Shown here: positions 44,260-52,588 of the stretch, one piece after another
Layout: the number at the start of each line of letters is the position of its first letter
Numbering within the stretch: the stretch's first letter is position 1
NCBI RefSeq assembly: GCF_003990975.1
Contig: NZ_RZJR01000002.1
Coordinates: 469,550-533,549 of the forward strand
Length of the DNA stretch: 64,000 bases
Direction of reading: 5' to 3'
Source: Cohnella sp. AR92
GTDB lineage: Bacteria; Bacillota; Bacilli; Paenibacillales; Paenibacillaceae
The notes under the pieces: generated by a model
The model's database searches: none
Told to the model about the DNA's origin: nothing
The model's input: the letters and a program-made list of their open reading frames with translations, nothing else
Translations under genes and position numbers: made by a program

Positions 44260-45219
44260 CTACATCCTGGATACGATCCGCCCATGTCCCTCGAAAGGAT
44301 AATCGATCACGATTCTACCGGCTTCCGTATCTCCGATACCGCTGTACAGATCGCATTTTCCGTCATCGCGCATGACGATGCCGGAGGTGAATGCGCAATC
44401 GGTCAAATCCGTTTTCTTGGCCGGGCCATCCGGATAGCTGGAGCGAGTACCGATGATTCGCTGATCCAAAGCTTCATGCTTGTCCACGTCCAGAACGAAG
44501 GAAAGGTTCATGTAGACCTGCTTCAATAGGCCGTCCTTTCCGATGGTTTTATAGCAGATGTGGCCTATGACGCCTATCTTGCCGCTATCCAAATAGTAAG
44601 CTTGATTGCAGCCCCCCCATTCGTCTTTTCCGAACAGGTTCGGAATGTAGGGCGCATTCTCGACCGTCTCCGCCGTTAACTCGTCGAGGCTATCAATGAT
44701 AGTAAAGCCGATCATGGATTCGCTCCCGTACCTTTTGCGCACGTCTTCGCCCCGCGGCCTGGAGAATACGCCGATACGTCCGCCATCCATCTCGACCAGC
44801 CGGATATCTTTCATATACTCGGGACCGGTCGTGAAATAATACAGGTCGTGCACGTTCGTGCCCCGATAGAAGTAACCGAAGTACGTGTCCACATGGCCCT
44901 GCTTGTATCTCACATGCGTACCGCCCATGACCAGCGTCTCTCCGATAATGCTTACATACGGGTCCTCCAATTGATAGATCATCGAGCCGGGCACAAGCGA
45001 CCACTCATCCTGCCCGGTCTTCTCGAACAGCCGAACCCATGAACGCGCCCATTCCTCGCGCCGTTCTACCCGGCCGAAGATATAATCCTTCCCTTGCCAA
45101 TGGAACGGAACGGATACGTTGTAGACGTCGAACCCGTCCACGCCGCGAAAAGCAAGCTTTGCGCTTTCGTAAACGCGCATGTTCAAATCGAATTGCTCTC
45201 TCTTCTGGACCAATAGCAT
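44260..45219 (-). CDS. DUF1861-family protein, probable five-bladed propeller
   Basis: Protein of 319 residues from ATG 45219, chosen because AAGGGG stands nine bases upstream; ATGs at 45228 and 45243 are poorer. Sequence blocks match the DUF1861 family: VSVPFHWQGKDYIFGRVERREEW, YQLEDPYVSIIGETLVMGGTHV, IGVFSRPRG, LFGKDEWGGCNQAYYL and DCAFTSGIVMRDDGKCDLYSG. The fold resembles the propeller of GH43/GH130 glycan phosphorylases (inference from the repeated D-x-E/D and aromatic pattern). Its steady place at the head of a GH38 operon points to mannoside or N-glycan breakdown. No enzyme activity is established here. Confidence 0.72.
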   Translation of the reverse strand: MLLVQKREQFDLNMRVYESAKLAFRGVDGFDVYNVSVPFHWQGKDYIFGRVERREEWARSWVRLFEKTGQDEWSLVPGSMIYQLEDPYVSIIGETLVMGGTHVRYKQGHVDTYFGYFYRGTNVHDLYYFTTGPEYMKDIRLVEMDGGRIGVFSRPRGEDVRKRYGSESMIGFTIIDSLDELTAETVENAPYIPNLFGKDEWGGCNQAYYLDSGKIGVIGHICYKTIGKDGLLKQVYMNLSFVLDVDKHEALDQRIIGTRSSYPDGPAKKTDLTDCAFTSGIVMRDDGKCDLYSGIGDTEAGRIVIDYPFEGHGRIVSRM

Positions 45220-45247
45220 AGATTTCATCCCCTTGGCAGTCATGGTT

Positions 45248-45261
45248 TGATAGCGCTTATT
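45248..45261 (+). promoter_or_regulatory. Candidate cre site in the divergent GH38/AraC promoter region
   Basis: TGATAGCGCTTATT matches 12 of 14 positions of the CcpA consensus, losing the last CA. It lies 29 bases upstream of the DUF1861 start and 169 bases from the AraC start, inside the only promoter space for the GH38 operon. Confidence 0.4.
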
Positions 45262-45429
45262 CTACCATTGACAAACCCTGCCATCTTCTCGTTTTTTCAC
45301 ATAGGACTACGCTATTTTTGCATCTCTTCTAAAAGCGAACGGATTTTTCTTGAAAATAATACGAATATTCTTCTATCGCCTTGCTTTGAAATATGGTATT
45401 TTGATGTCAAAGGGAGGCGAACCTTTCCA

Positions 45430-46293
45430 ATGGATATCTCCTTGCTTAGAGCGGAGCTCGGAATCGACCCGGAAGCGGAAGGCCACTACCGGGATATCTC
45501 CGGCATTGGGAATACGTCGGGGATTCACACCCATGACTTCTATGAATTTTTCCTGATCGTGGAAGGTGCCGCTAACCACTGCGTAAACGGGAACAAGGAA
45601 ACGATAAGGGAAGGCGCGCTCGTGTTCATGCGCCCCCATGATATTCATTATTACGAACAACTTCCGGGTAACGATTGCCGGCTGATCAATCTCTCTTTTT
45701 ACGAGCATACGTTGACGGAACTATTCGCCTACCTCGGCGAGGGATTTCCTAAGGATGCGTTTCTCGATAGCCCGGATCCCATCACCGTTCAGCTGTCCCG
45801 TCAAGAAAAGCGGATGCTGCAAGAACGGCTGGAGAAACTGATTCGGATACCGCAACAGGAGAAACAACGTTTTCGTACGGAGCTGCGCTCGGTCCTCGCC
45901 GAAGTGTACAGTCGCTTCCTGATGCATTCCGTCGTGCCGGAGCATGACGCCAAGCCAAAGTGGTTCGCGAATCTTTGCGCGGAAATGAAGAACCCGGAAC
46001 GCTTCCTCGAGGGTCTTCCGGCCATGGTTCGGCTATCCGGCAAATCCCATGCTCACTTGTGCCGTTTATTCAAGAAGTGGGAAAATCAAACTCCTCAAGC
46101 CTATTTGAACCTGGCGAAGCTGCAATACGCCGAGAACCTGCTGCTCCACTCGGACCGGAGCGTGCTCGACATCGCCTTGGAAGCGGGCTTTGGCAACCTG
46201 GGGCATTTTTACAAGTCTTTCAAAGCGTTATTCGGCAGTACGCCGCAGAAGCATCGCAAGCTCCATCAAGCGAGGCTTGCTCCGCTGGTGTGA
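45430..46293 (+). CDS. AraC-family regulator with cupin sensor domain
   Basis: Cytoplasmic regulator of 287 residues. An N-terminal cupin at about 20-95 (SGIHTHDFYEFFLIVEGAANH; FMRPHDIHYYEQL) probably binds a sugar. The AraC helix-turn-helix is at about 190-282 (MVRLSGKSHAHLCRLFKKWE; SVLDIALEAGFGNLGHFYKSFKALFG). The ATG at 45430 follows AAAGGGAGG with a long 12-base spacer; the frame is open back to 45247 but no other start is better. It is divergent from the DUF1861-GH38-GH38-like operon, so it likely controls that operon. Confidence 0.88.
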   Translation: MDISLLRAELGIDPEAEGHYRDISGIGNTSGIHTHDFYEFFLIVEGAANHCVNGNKETIREGALVFMRPHDIHYYEQLPGNDCRLINLSFYEHTLTELFAYLGEGFPKDAFLDSPDPITVQLSRQEKRMLQERLEKLIRIPQQEKQRFRTELRSVLAEVYSRFLMHSVVPEHDAKPKWFANLCAEMKNPERFLEGLPAMVRLSGKSHAHLCRLFKKWENQTPQAYLNLAKLQYAENLLLHSDRSVLDIALEAGFGNLGHFYKSFKALFGSTPQKHRKLHQARLAPLV

Positions 46294-46306
46294 TCTTTCC
46301 CATGCG

Positions 46307-46330
46307 AAAAGACCGCCCCGAAGGGCGGCC
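46307..46330 (-). terminator. Terminator of the pst-phoU operon
   Basis: Minus-strand GCCGCCC-TTCG-GGGCGGT hairpin with a stable UUCG loop, followed by CTTTTCG. It lies 65 bases after the phoU stop. On the plus strand it follows the AraC gene but lacks a U run. Confidence 0.75.
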
Positions 46331-46394
46331 TCCATGCCAATCCAATCCAAATCAAGCCAGTCCATATCGCCTATTCGTCATCCAACCTATCTAT

Positions 46395-47054
46395 TCAAGC
46401 ATTCAGATCGGGGCGGGAACCTGTGACCAAGTACACGGTGCTCTCGCCGATGTTCGTCGCGTGGTCGGCGATTCTCTCGTAGTAGCGGCCGACGAAGCTG
46501 AGCAGCGTCGCCTGCGGAATCGTCTTCGGGTTCTCGACCATGATCGTCAGCAGCTCGCGGATGATCTGGCTGTACAGCGCGTCGACCAGATCGTCGTCCT
46601 TGCCCATCTTGTACGCGAGATCGACGTTCTCGTCCGTGTACGATTGCACCGATTCGGAGATCATCATGCGAACCGTGTCCGCCATTCTCGGCAGATCGAT
46701 CAACGGCTTGATCAACGTCTGGCCTTCCAGCCGAAGGACGACCTTCGCGACGTCGACGGACAGGTCTCCCATTCTTTCCAGGTCCGAGGAGATCTTGAAA
46801 GCCGCCAGAATGCGGCGCAGATCCTTCGCCACCGGCTGCTGGGTCGCGATCAGCCGGGAACCGAGCTCCGTCACCCGCTCCTCCAGCTGATTGAGCTCCA
46901 AGTCCTCCTTCACGATCCTTCTGGCCTTGATTGCGTTAAGGTTAACCAGCGCATCCGTCGCGTCGACCAGCGCTTTCTCTACGCGTCCGCCCATATCTCC
47001 CAGCAGAACTTGCATCTCCTGCAGGCCGCGATCGAACTCTCTTCTCACCGTCAT
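46395..47054 (-). CDS. phoU: Phosphate signalling protein PhoU
   Basis: Helical protein of 219 residues made of two PhoU repeats (about 10-105 and 118-210), each with the E/DxxxD metal motif: FKISSDLERMGDLSVDVAK and VGRYYERIADHATNIGEST. It links the Pst importer to the PhoR kinase and prevents excess phosphate uptake. Length is normal and it is the last gene of pstSCAB-phoU, 30 bases behind pstB. Confidence 0.95.
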   Translation of the reverse strand: MTVRREFDRGLQEMQVLLGDMGGRVEKALVDATDALVNLNAIKARRIVKEDLELNQLEERVTELGSRLIATQQPVAKDLRRILAAFKISSDLERMGDLSVDVAKVVLRLEGQTLIKPLIDLPRMADTVRMMISESVQSYTDENVDLAYKMGKDDDLVDALYSQIIRELLTIMVENPKTIPQATLLSFVGRYYERIADHATNIGESTVYLVTGSRPDLNA

Positions 47055-47084
47055 GCCAAGTCCCCTCTCCCGTCCGGCCTTCGC

Positions 47085-47840
47085 TTAGCCGAACCTTCCG
47101 CTGATATAGTCTTCCGTCCGCTGATCCGACGGATCGGAGAACAGCTTCTCGGTCTCCGAATATTCAACGACTTCCCCGTTCAGGAAAAACACGGTCTGAT
47201 GGGACACTCGGGCCGCTTGATGCATGTTGTGGGTCACCATGACGATCGTGTACTTGTCCTTGAGCTCCTGCGCAAGCTCCTCGATCTTAAGCGTGGAGAT
47301 CGGATCGAGCGCCGAGGTCGCTTCGTCCATGAGCAGCACGTCCGGCTCGACCGCCAAGGCGCGGGCGATGCACAAACGCTGCTGCTGGCCGCCCGAGATG
47401 CTGAGCGCGGATCTCTTCAGATGATCCTTCACTTCATCCCACAGCGCCGCCGCCCGAAGGCTCGATTCGACGATCTCGTCCAGCTGCTTCTTCCCGCGAA
47501 CGCCGTGCAGCCTCGGTCCGTAGGCCACGTTGTCATAGATCGACTTGGGAAAAGGATTCGGCTGCTGGAACACCATGCCTACCTTCTTGCGAAGCGTCTC
47601 CACGTGTACTTCGCCGGAGTAGATGTCCGTTCCTCCTACCGCGATCTTGCCTTCGATTCTCGTTCCCGGAATCATGTCGTTCATCCGGTTGAGCGTGCGC
47701 AGCAGAGTGGACTTCCCGCAGCCGGACGGGCCGATGAACGCCGTGATCGCGCGCTGCGGAATTTCCATCGATACATTCTTAAGTGCTTGAAACGTTCCGT
47801 AGAACAGGTTCAGCTTATCGATCTCAATAAGAGCCTTCAA
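47085..47840 (-). CDS. pstB: Phosphate importer ATPase PstB
   Basis: Cytosolic ATPase of the high-affinity phosphate ABC importer, 251 residues. Walker A is [11 protein letters not shown], the signature motif [18 protein letters not shown], Walker [14 protein letters not shown], and the switch histidine lies in [12 protein letters not shown]. PstB-specific sequence [19 protein letters not shown] is present. It follows pstA by 24 bases and precedes phoU. Confidence 0.97.
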   Translation of the reverse strand: MKALIEIDKLNLFYGTFQALKNVSMEIPQRAITAFIGPSGCGKSTLLRTLNRMNDMIPGTRIEGKIAVGGTDIYSGEVHVETLRKKVGMVFQQPNPFPKSIYDNVAYGPRLHGVRGKKQLDEIVESSLRAAALWDEVKDHLKRSALSISGGQQQRLCIARALAVEPDVLLMDEATSALDPISTLKIEELAQELKDKYTIVMVTHNMHQAARVSHQTVFFLNGEVVEYSETEKLFSDPSDQRTEDYISGRFG

Positions 47841-47864
47841 AGAGATTCCTCCCGTGGTTGCTAG

Positions 47865-48767
47865 CTATTTGGTCTTGCGTGAATTCAGCCACAGCGGCAC
47901 GCGGAACACCAGATTGATCATCAGCACGATGAAGATCAGCACGGAAGTCGCCTTCTGCGCGATCTCCTGGGCATCCGGCACGATCGCCTCGGATTGCACG
48001 TACCAGAGATGGACCGCAAGCGTCTCGCCCGGCGAGGTCAAGTTGAAGTCCCACATGACTCCGGAAGTCGTCACGCCGGCCGTCAGGATGATGACGGCGC
48101 TCTCGCCGAAGGCGCGTCCCGCGGTCAAGCAGATTCCTGTGATCAAGCCGTTTAGCGCGACGGGAACGAGCACCTTGCGGATCGTCTGGAGATGCGTAGA
48201 GCCCAACGCGAACGACGCGTTCTTCATCTCGACCGGGACCGCGCGGATCGATTCCTCCGTGATCCGGGTCAGCATCGGCAGATTGAGGAACGCAAGGCTG
48301 ATCGCCCCGCCGATAATGGTGAGGCCGATGTGGAACGTCTCGACGAACAGCGCGATCCCGAACAGGCCGAAGATGATCGACGGCACCGAGGACAAGCCTT
48401 CCACGCAGATTCGAACGAAGCCGATCAGCTTGTTGTTCGGAGCGAATTCCGCCAGGTAGATGCCGGCGGCAAGGCCGATCGGAATCGAGATGATGAGCGA
48501 GATGGCAAGCAGATAGAAGGAATTGAACAGGGCCGGACCGATGCCGCCCCCTTCTTCGATCTCGCTCGGAATGCTGTAGAGGAAGCTCCAGGTCAGCTTA
48601 GGCAAGCCGTTCTTGAGCAGCATGAAGAGAAGGCCGACGATAAAAAGAATAACGAGGACGCCGATGCCCCAGACAAGAGCGGTGAAGATTCGGTCGAATA
48701 CAGCCGAGGAGCCGTTTCTCTTCCCGAAGGAATAGGAAGCGTCGGAACGGGACGTATCGTTCATCAT
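47865..48767 (-). CDS. pstA: Phosphate importer permease PstA
   Basis: Second transmembrane subunit of the phosphate importer, 300 residues, with about six helices. The EAA loop reads RAVPVEMKNASFALGSTHLQTIRKV, and family blocks are GLAAGIYLAEFAPNNK and RAFGESAVIILTAG. The start ATGATG lies behind AAGGAGTCC and overlaps the pstC stop by four bases. Confidence 0.96.
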   Translation of the reverse strand: MMNDTSRSDASYSFGKRNGSSAVFDRIFTALVWGIGVLVILFIVGLLFMLLKNGLPKLTWSFLYSIPSEIEEGGGIGPALFNSFYLLAISLIISIPIGLAAGIYLAEFAPNNKLIGFVRICVEGLSSVPSIIFGLFGIALFVETFHIGLTIIGGAISLAFLNLPMLTRITEESIRAVPVEMKNASFALGSTHLQTIRKVLVPVALNGLITGICLTAGRAFGESAVIILTAGVTTSGVMWDFNLTSPGETLAVHLWYVQSEAIVPDAQEIAQKATSVLIFIVLMINLVFRVPLWLNSRKTK

Positions 48768-49720
48768 TCACGGACTCCTTTCTTCTGAAGGAAACGAACC
48801 GCCACGATCATAACCAAGGAAATGACGAGCAGCAGGAAGCCCATCATATAGAGCGCGTAGTTCCAGGTGGAATCGAACTCGACGCTGGAGATCTGCATGA
48901 CGATGTTGCTCGTCAGCACGGCCGTAGGCTTGAATAGACCGTCGGCGATCTGCGCCGTGTTGCCGATGACCATGACCACGGCCATCGTCTCGCCGATCGC
49001 GCGGGCCATGCCCAGAATGACGGCGTACAGAATGCCCCGGCTGGCTGCAGGGAGCACGACGCGGAAGATCGTCTGGAAGCGGTTGGAGCCGAGCGCGTAG
49101 GAAGCGTCGCGATACTTCTTCGGGACGGCCGTGATGGCGTCGTCGCTGATGCGGCTGATCGTCGGAAGCACCATGATGGTCAGGACGATCGCGGCGGCGA
49201 GCAGCCCGTCGGCAAGGTCCCGGCCGGTGATCTCGCGAAGCCAAGGGATCAGTACCGTGAGGCCCAGATAACCGTAGACAACGGATGGAATGCCGACCAG
49301 AAGATCGAGCACGGGACGAAGCAGGTTGCGAAGCCACTTCGGGGTCACTTCGGCGAGGAAGATCGCGATCAGCACCGAGAACGGAACGGAGATCACGAGG
49401 GTCAACGCCGTAAGGGCAACGGTTCCGAAAATGAACAGCAGCGCGCCGTAGTGCCCGTTCTCCGGATCCCAGTCGGTCGAGAAGAAGAACTCCTTGAAGC
49501 TCACTTCCTGGAAAGTGAGAATGCCGGTGCGGAACATGAGGAAAAGAATGCCGAACAGCACCAGGCACACGAACACGGCGGCGGCGATGCAGGCGATCCG
49601 AAACGCGGAATTCGTCCATCTAAGCCGGGCTCTGCGGTCGAACGACGGCCCGGAGCCTGTCATAATGCTCTTGCCCAGTTCCGCGGAAGCGGACTGGACA
49701 GTCGAATTCATCTCGATCAT
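48764..49720 (-). CDS. pstC: Phosphate importer permease PstC
   Basis: First transmembrane subunit of the phosphate importer, 318 residues from the ATG at 49720, placed behind AGAGGAGATC; ATG at 49711 is also possible. About six helices are predicted. Family blocks are TDWDPENGHYGALLFIFGT, VPKKYRDASYALGSNRFQTI and MARAIGETMAVVMVIGN. The upstream gap to pstS holds a stem-loop that may tune expression relative to pstS. Confidence 0.96.
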   Translation of the reverse strand: MIEMNSTVQSASAELGKSIMTGSGPSFDRRARLRWTNSAFRIACIAAAVFVCLVLFGILFLMFRTGILTFQEVSFKEFFFSTDWDPENGHYGALLFIFGTVALTALTLVISVPFSVLIAIFLAEVTPKWLRNLLRPVLDLLVGIPSVVYGYLGLTVLIPWLREITGRDLADGLLAAAIVLTIMVLPTISRISDDAITAVPKKYRDASYALGSNRFQTIFRVVLPAASRGILYAVILGMARAIGETMAVVMVIGNTAQIADGLFKPTAVLTSNIVMQISSVEFDSTWNYALYMMGFLLLVISLVMIVAVRFLQKKGVRE

Positions 49721-49748
49721 CGAGAGATGATCTCCTCTCATAAGGAGA

Positions 49749-49783
49749 AGCCAGCTCTCTTCGCCGAGGCGCGGAAGCTGGCT
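49749..49783 (-). promoter_or_regulatory. Stem-loop between pstS and pstC
   Basis: In the pstS-pstC spacer the minus strand has AGCCAGCT (49776-49783) and AGCTGGCT (49749-49756), with further weaker pairing in the 19-base loop region. There is no strong U tract after it. It may act as a partial terminator or as an mRNA-end stabiliser so that the binding protein is made in excess over the membrane subunits. Confidence 0.6.
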
Positions 49784-49816
49784 GTCTCTTTGATTATTGG
49801 CTGCGCGAATCAGGGA

Positions 49817-50680
49817 TTACTTCAGGTTCTTGACGGAAGCCAGCGGAATGAACTTCAGCTTCTTCAGGGAACCGTTCTGGAACGTGTTGCTTTGGATGTA
49901 ATCGATGAACGCCTTCGTTGCTCCCGTCGGCTTGCCCTTCGTCATGAAGTAGCCGATGCCCCAAACCTTGTACTTGCCGTTCAGAACATTCGCTTCGGTC
50001 GGAGCTACGCCGTTGATGCTGAGCGCCTTCATCTTGCTCGTGACGTACGGAAGGTCGATATAGCCGATCGCGTTAGGCGTCGTTTCGATCGTCGTCTTCA
50101 TGTCGCCGGAGGAGCCGACTTCCTTGTAGTTGTCGCCCTTGCTCATGAAGTCCTTGCCTTCCAGAGCCTTCAGCTGGAAGTTAACGCGCGTGCCGGAACC
50201 GAACTTGCGGTTGACGACGACGATGTCCGCGTCATCTCCGCCTACGTCCTTCCAGTTCGTGACTTTGCCGGAGAAGATGTCTTGGAGCTGCTTCGTCGTC
50301 AGGCTGTTCACCTTGACGTTCGTGTTGGCGATAGCCGTGAATACCGTAACCGCTACCGGGTTCGCCACTTGACCGTCGAACTTCTTAAAGCCCGGAACGT
50401 CCATGGAAGCATCCCAGTCGACGGCGCCGATGTCGGCGATGCCCTTGCGTACCGCTTGAGGACCCGTGATCGAGCCGGCTGCGGAAGCGGAGATTTTAAC
50501 CTTCGGGTTGAGCCTCTTGAATTCGCTGGCCGCTTGAAGCGTCAGCGGAAGCAGAGCGGAAGAGCCGTTGATGACGATCTTGCCTTTGAGGGTGCTTGCC
50601 GCGGAAGCCGCCGAGCTGACCCCGCCGATAAGGGATACCGCAAGAGCGACTGCGGTAAGGGATTTGATCCATTTTTTCAT
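49817..50680 (-). CDS. pstS: Phosphate-binding protein PstS
   Basis: Extracellular phosphate-binding protein of 287 residues, PBP-like type 2. The signal peptide (about 1-28) ends in SAASAAS with no lipobox cysteine, unlike most Gram-positive PstS lipoproteins. Ligand-site blocks are INGSSALLPLTLQAASEFK, SAAGSITGPQAVRKGIADIGAVD, NRKFGSGTRVNF and TPNAIGYIDLPYV. It begins the pst transport genes 62 bases after the stalk/propeller gene. PhoP control is expected but I could not identify a clear Pho box. Confidence 0.93.
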   Translation of the reverse strand: MKKWIKSLTAVALAVSLIGGVSSAASAASTLKGKIVINGSSALLPLTLQAASEFKRLNPKVKISASAAGSITGPQAVRKGIADIGAVDWDASMDVPGFKKFDGQVANPVAVTVFTAIANTNVKVNSLTTKQLQDIFSGKVTNWKDVGGDDADIVVVNRKFGSGTRVNFQLKALEGKDFMSKGDNYKEVGSSGDMKTTIETTPNAIGYIDLPYVTSKMKALSINGVAPTEANVLNGKYKVWGIGYFMTKGKPTGATKAFIDYIQSNTFQNGSLKKLKFIPLASVKNLK

Positions 50681-50742
50681 GGAAAATAGACTCCTCTCAT
50701 GTCGAGCGAATGAATAATTGCGAATGCTAGCTTACCGAACTC

Positions 50743-52137
50743 TTACTTGGTGACTGCCGTCCAGCCGTTGCCGTTTCTTACGAGAATCTGGCCGTCGCGT
50801 ACGACCGCGATGCCGGATTCCGATACGACGATGGCGGAGACGTCTGCCGATACCGTGTACAGCTGCGTCGCGGCGCCAGTCGTGGACACCTCGTAGATTC
50901 CGTTCTCCGTATCGCTGTTCGCTGCCAGAACGTAGAGCTTGCCGCCGGACAGCACCGTGTCGATGACGTCATGCGCGTTGTACAGATTCTTGGACGCGCC
51001 GTCTGCCGCTACGCCTACCAGAACCGCGTTGGCATTCTCGTCCGCGATGCTGACATAAGCTGCGCTTGCTCCGTCGACGGAAGAGATGAACACTTTGTCG
51101 TCGGTTTCCTTCGTCAGTTGGACCGGCTTGGCATCCTTGACCGAGGAATCGAAGGAGAAGAGTTGGATTTGGTTCGCCGAGTAATCGATGTCGACTTTGT
51201 CTTCGTCCACATTCGTCGAATCCGCCGTTACCTTGCCGAGCGTCGTGACCGCATATACGAACTTCGATCCGTCTGCGGAGACGTTCAGGCTGGACTTATA
51301 ATCCACCTTGTCGTCCAGGATCTTCGCGATCTCGCCGGTAGCGACGTTGATCTTGGCAATGACGGAGCCCTTGTCGCCCTGGAGGAAGTAGACCGTGCCG
51401 CTGTCCGGGGACCAGACAAGCTCGGGCTTGATGTTATTGTCACTGGAGAGCTTGCTGACGACCTTCGTCGAGAGATCGATCAGGTAGAGCAGGCCTTCGT
51501 TGTCGGAGAAGATCGCTTTCTTGCCGTTCGGAGCAACGACCAGATCCGACTTGTCGGTGGAGGTCAGCAGCACTTCGCTCTTGCCGTTCTTGGTGTCGAC
51601 CAGGTAATCCGTGCGTCCGGATTCTTGAACCGTGGACACCAGCAGCTTGCTTGCGCTTACGAAGCGAGGGTTCTCTGCCCCTTCAACCAGCTTCACTGTG
51701 GACACGGAGATTTGGCCGTCGCTGAGAGCAACCGTTCCGCCCAGACCCGCGATGAAAGGACGAAGAGCGATGTAGGTCGAGCCGTTCACGAGCTGGATCG
51801 GCTGCTTCAGGCTTACTGACGCGCCGTCAGCCGTCAGCTGCTTCTCGTTCAGCTTCACGACGACCGTATGTCCGTTCAGCGTTACCGTAAGAGCGCCGTT
51901 ATGTACCGCGATGTTCGCGCCGATCGATTGAGCCAGATCGCGAACCGATACGAGCGTCTCGCCGTTCTTCGTCACTACGCGGAATGCGACGGCGTTGCCG
52001 TTGACCGCGAAGGTCGACTGCGTCACTTGGACGGCTGCGACTGTCTTCGCGACAGGAGCTGCCGACGCTGCGCTGACGATCGACGTTCCCACGACTGCGG
52101 CTACTACGGATGCTGCTAATGCTTTTCTCATCACCAT
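50743..52137 (-). CDS. Secreted stalk-domain plus TolB-like beta-propeller protein at the head of the pst operon
   Basis: Secreted protein of 464 residues; ATG 52137 is nine bases after AGAAGGGTG. Signal peptide about 1-27 (ending AASAAP). A copper-amine-oxidase-type stalk domain follows at about 40-150 (FAVNGNAVAFRVVTKNGETLV; STYIALRPFIAGLGGTVAL). Residues about 155-460 are repeats of about 45 residues with D-x-SxDG/N and P-NGKK-AIFSD type blades (WSPDSGTVYFLQGDKGS; VSADGSKFVYAV), giving a TolB-like six- or seven-bladed propeller. It lies 62 bases upstream of pstS on the same strand with no terminator between them, so it is likely co-transcribed and possibly phosphate-regulated. Function is unknown. 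Confidence 0.72.
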   Translation of the reverse strand: MVMRKALAASVVAAVVGTSIVSAASAAPVAKTVAAVQVTQSTFAVNGNAVAFRVVTKNGETLVSVRDLAQSIGANIAVHNGALTVTLNGHTVVVKLNEKQLTADGASVSLKQPIQLVNGSTYIALRPFIAGLGGTVALSDGQISVSTVKLVEGAENPRFVSASKLLVSTVQESGRTDYLVDTKNGKSEVLLTSTDKSDLVVAPNGKKAIFSDNEGLLYLIDLSTKVVSKLSSDNNIKPELVWSPDSGTVYFLQGDKGSVIAKINVATGEIAKILDDKVDYKSSLNVSADGSKFVYAVTTLGKVTADSTNVDEDKVDIDYSANQIQLFSFDSSVKDAKPVQLTKETDDKVFISSVDGASAAYVSIADENANAVLVGVAADGASKNLYNAHDVIDTVLSGGKLYVLAANSDTENGIYEVSTTGAATQLYTVSADVSAIVVSESGIAVVRDGQILVRNGNGWTAVTK

Positions 52138-52218
52138 TGGCTCGGTCACCCTTCTTTGTCTCTCAAATTGGTCTATCCGCTTGCATTCCCAACCCTTGTC
52201 AAACGCTTTACATTCGTC

Positions 52219-52244
52219 ATTATAAGAAGCATTTGTAAAGTCAA
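52219..52244 (-). promoter_or_regulatory. Candidate promoter of the stalk/propeller-pst genes
   Basis: On the minus strand TTGACT (52239-52244) and a perfect TATAAT (52219-52224) are separated by only 14 bases, shorter than the optimum 17. The short spacing and flanking TTTACA and TTAACA-like elements would fit an activator-assisted promoter such as a PhoP-dependent one. It is 82 bases upstream of the start codon. Confidence 0.35.
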
Positions 52245-52360
52245 TTTCCGCCGAATATTATCCAATTGTTAAAATTTTCTTTTGTTTGCAATTGAACGGA
52301 GTTTAAAGAGCGGAACAGATGAACAGAGCTTCGGAGTCGACTTTTGGAGGCGGGTTAGTC

Positions 52361-52392
52361 AAAAGACCGCCGCGCACAACGCGGGACGGTCT
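52361..52392 (-). terminator. Terminator-like hairpin in the pst upstream region
   Basis: Minus-strand AGACCGTCCCGCG and CGCGGCGGTCT pair with a two-base bulge around a short loop and are followed by TTTTGAC. It lies between the esterase gene terminator and the pst promoter region. It may be a second transcription stop for the esterase or the end of an unseen short transcript. Confidence 0.55.
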
Positions 52393-52521
52393 CACTGCGT
52401 AACAACGAGCTTGCCTGACCCGGATTGCCGGCTTGATCCCGGAGTCTTCTCCTTACCGCGTCTTTGTTTCGCGTTTTTTGACGCCTAATCCAAACGTACC
52501 GGACCCGGTCCGTTAAATAAT

Positions 52522-52557
52522 AGAAAGGCCCGACTTCGCGAAGAGTCGGGCCTTTCT
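52522..52557. terminator. Bidirectional terminator after the esterase gene
   Basis: Arms AGAAAGGCCCGACT and AGTCGGGCCTTTCT form a perfect 14-bp stem with a short loop and U-rich flanks on both sides. It lies 31 bases after the esterase stop codon. Confidence 0.88.
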
Positions 52558-52588
52558 ATTGATTAGCAGGCTATTTAACTTTAACCGA

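Larger units (their letters stand above)
52138..52588. other. 451-bp intergenic region upstream of the pst gene block
   Basis: It carries the leader and promoter region of the stalk/propeller-pst genes at 52138-52300 (AT-rich compared with its surroundings), a terminator-like hairpin at 52361-52392 and a bidirectional terminator at 52522-52557. No coding frame with a ribosome site and no RNA gene could be supported. The 52393-52521 stretch shows nothing I can name. Confidence 0.6.

Noticed and set aside
45960..47864. 634-codon plus-strand frame across phoU and pstB
   Set aside because: Antisense to genes with complete Walker and PhoU motifs; low-complexity composition and no domain.
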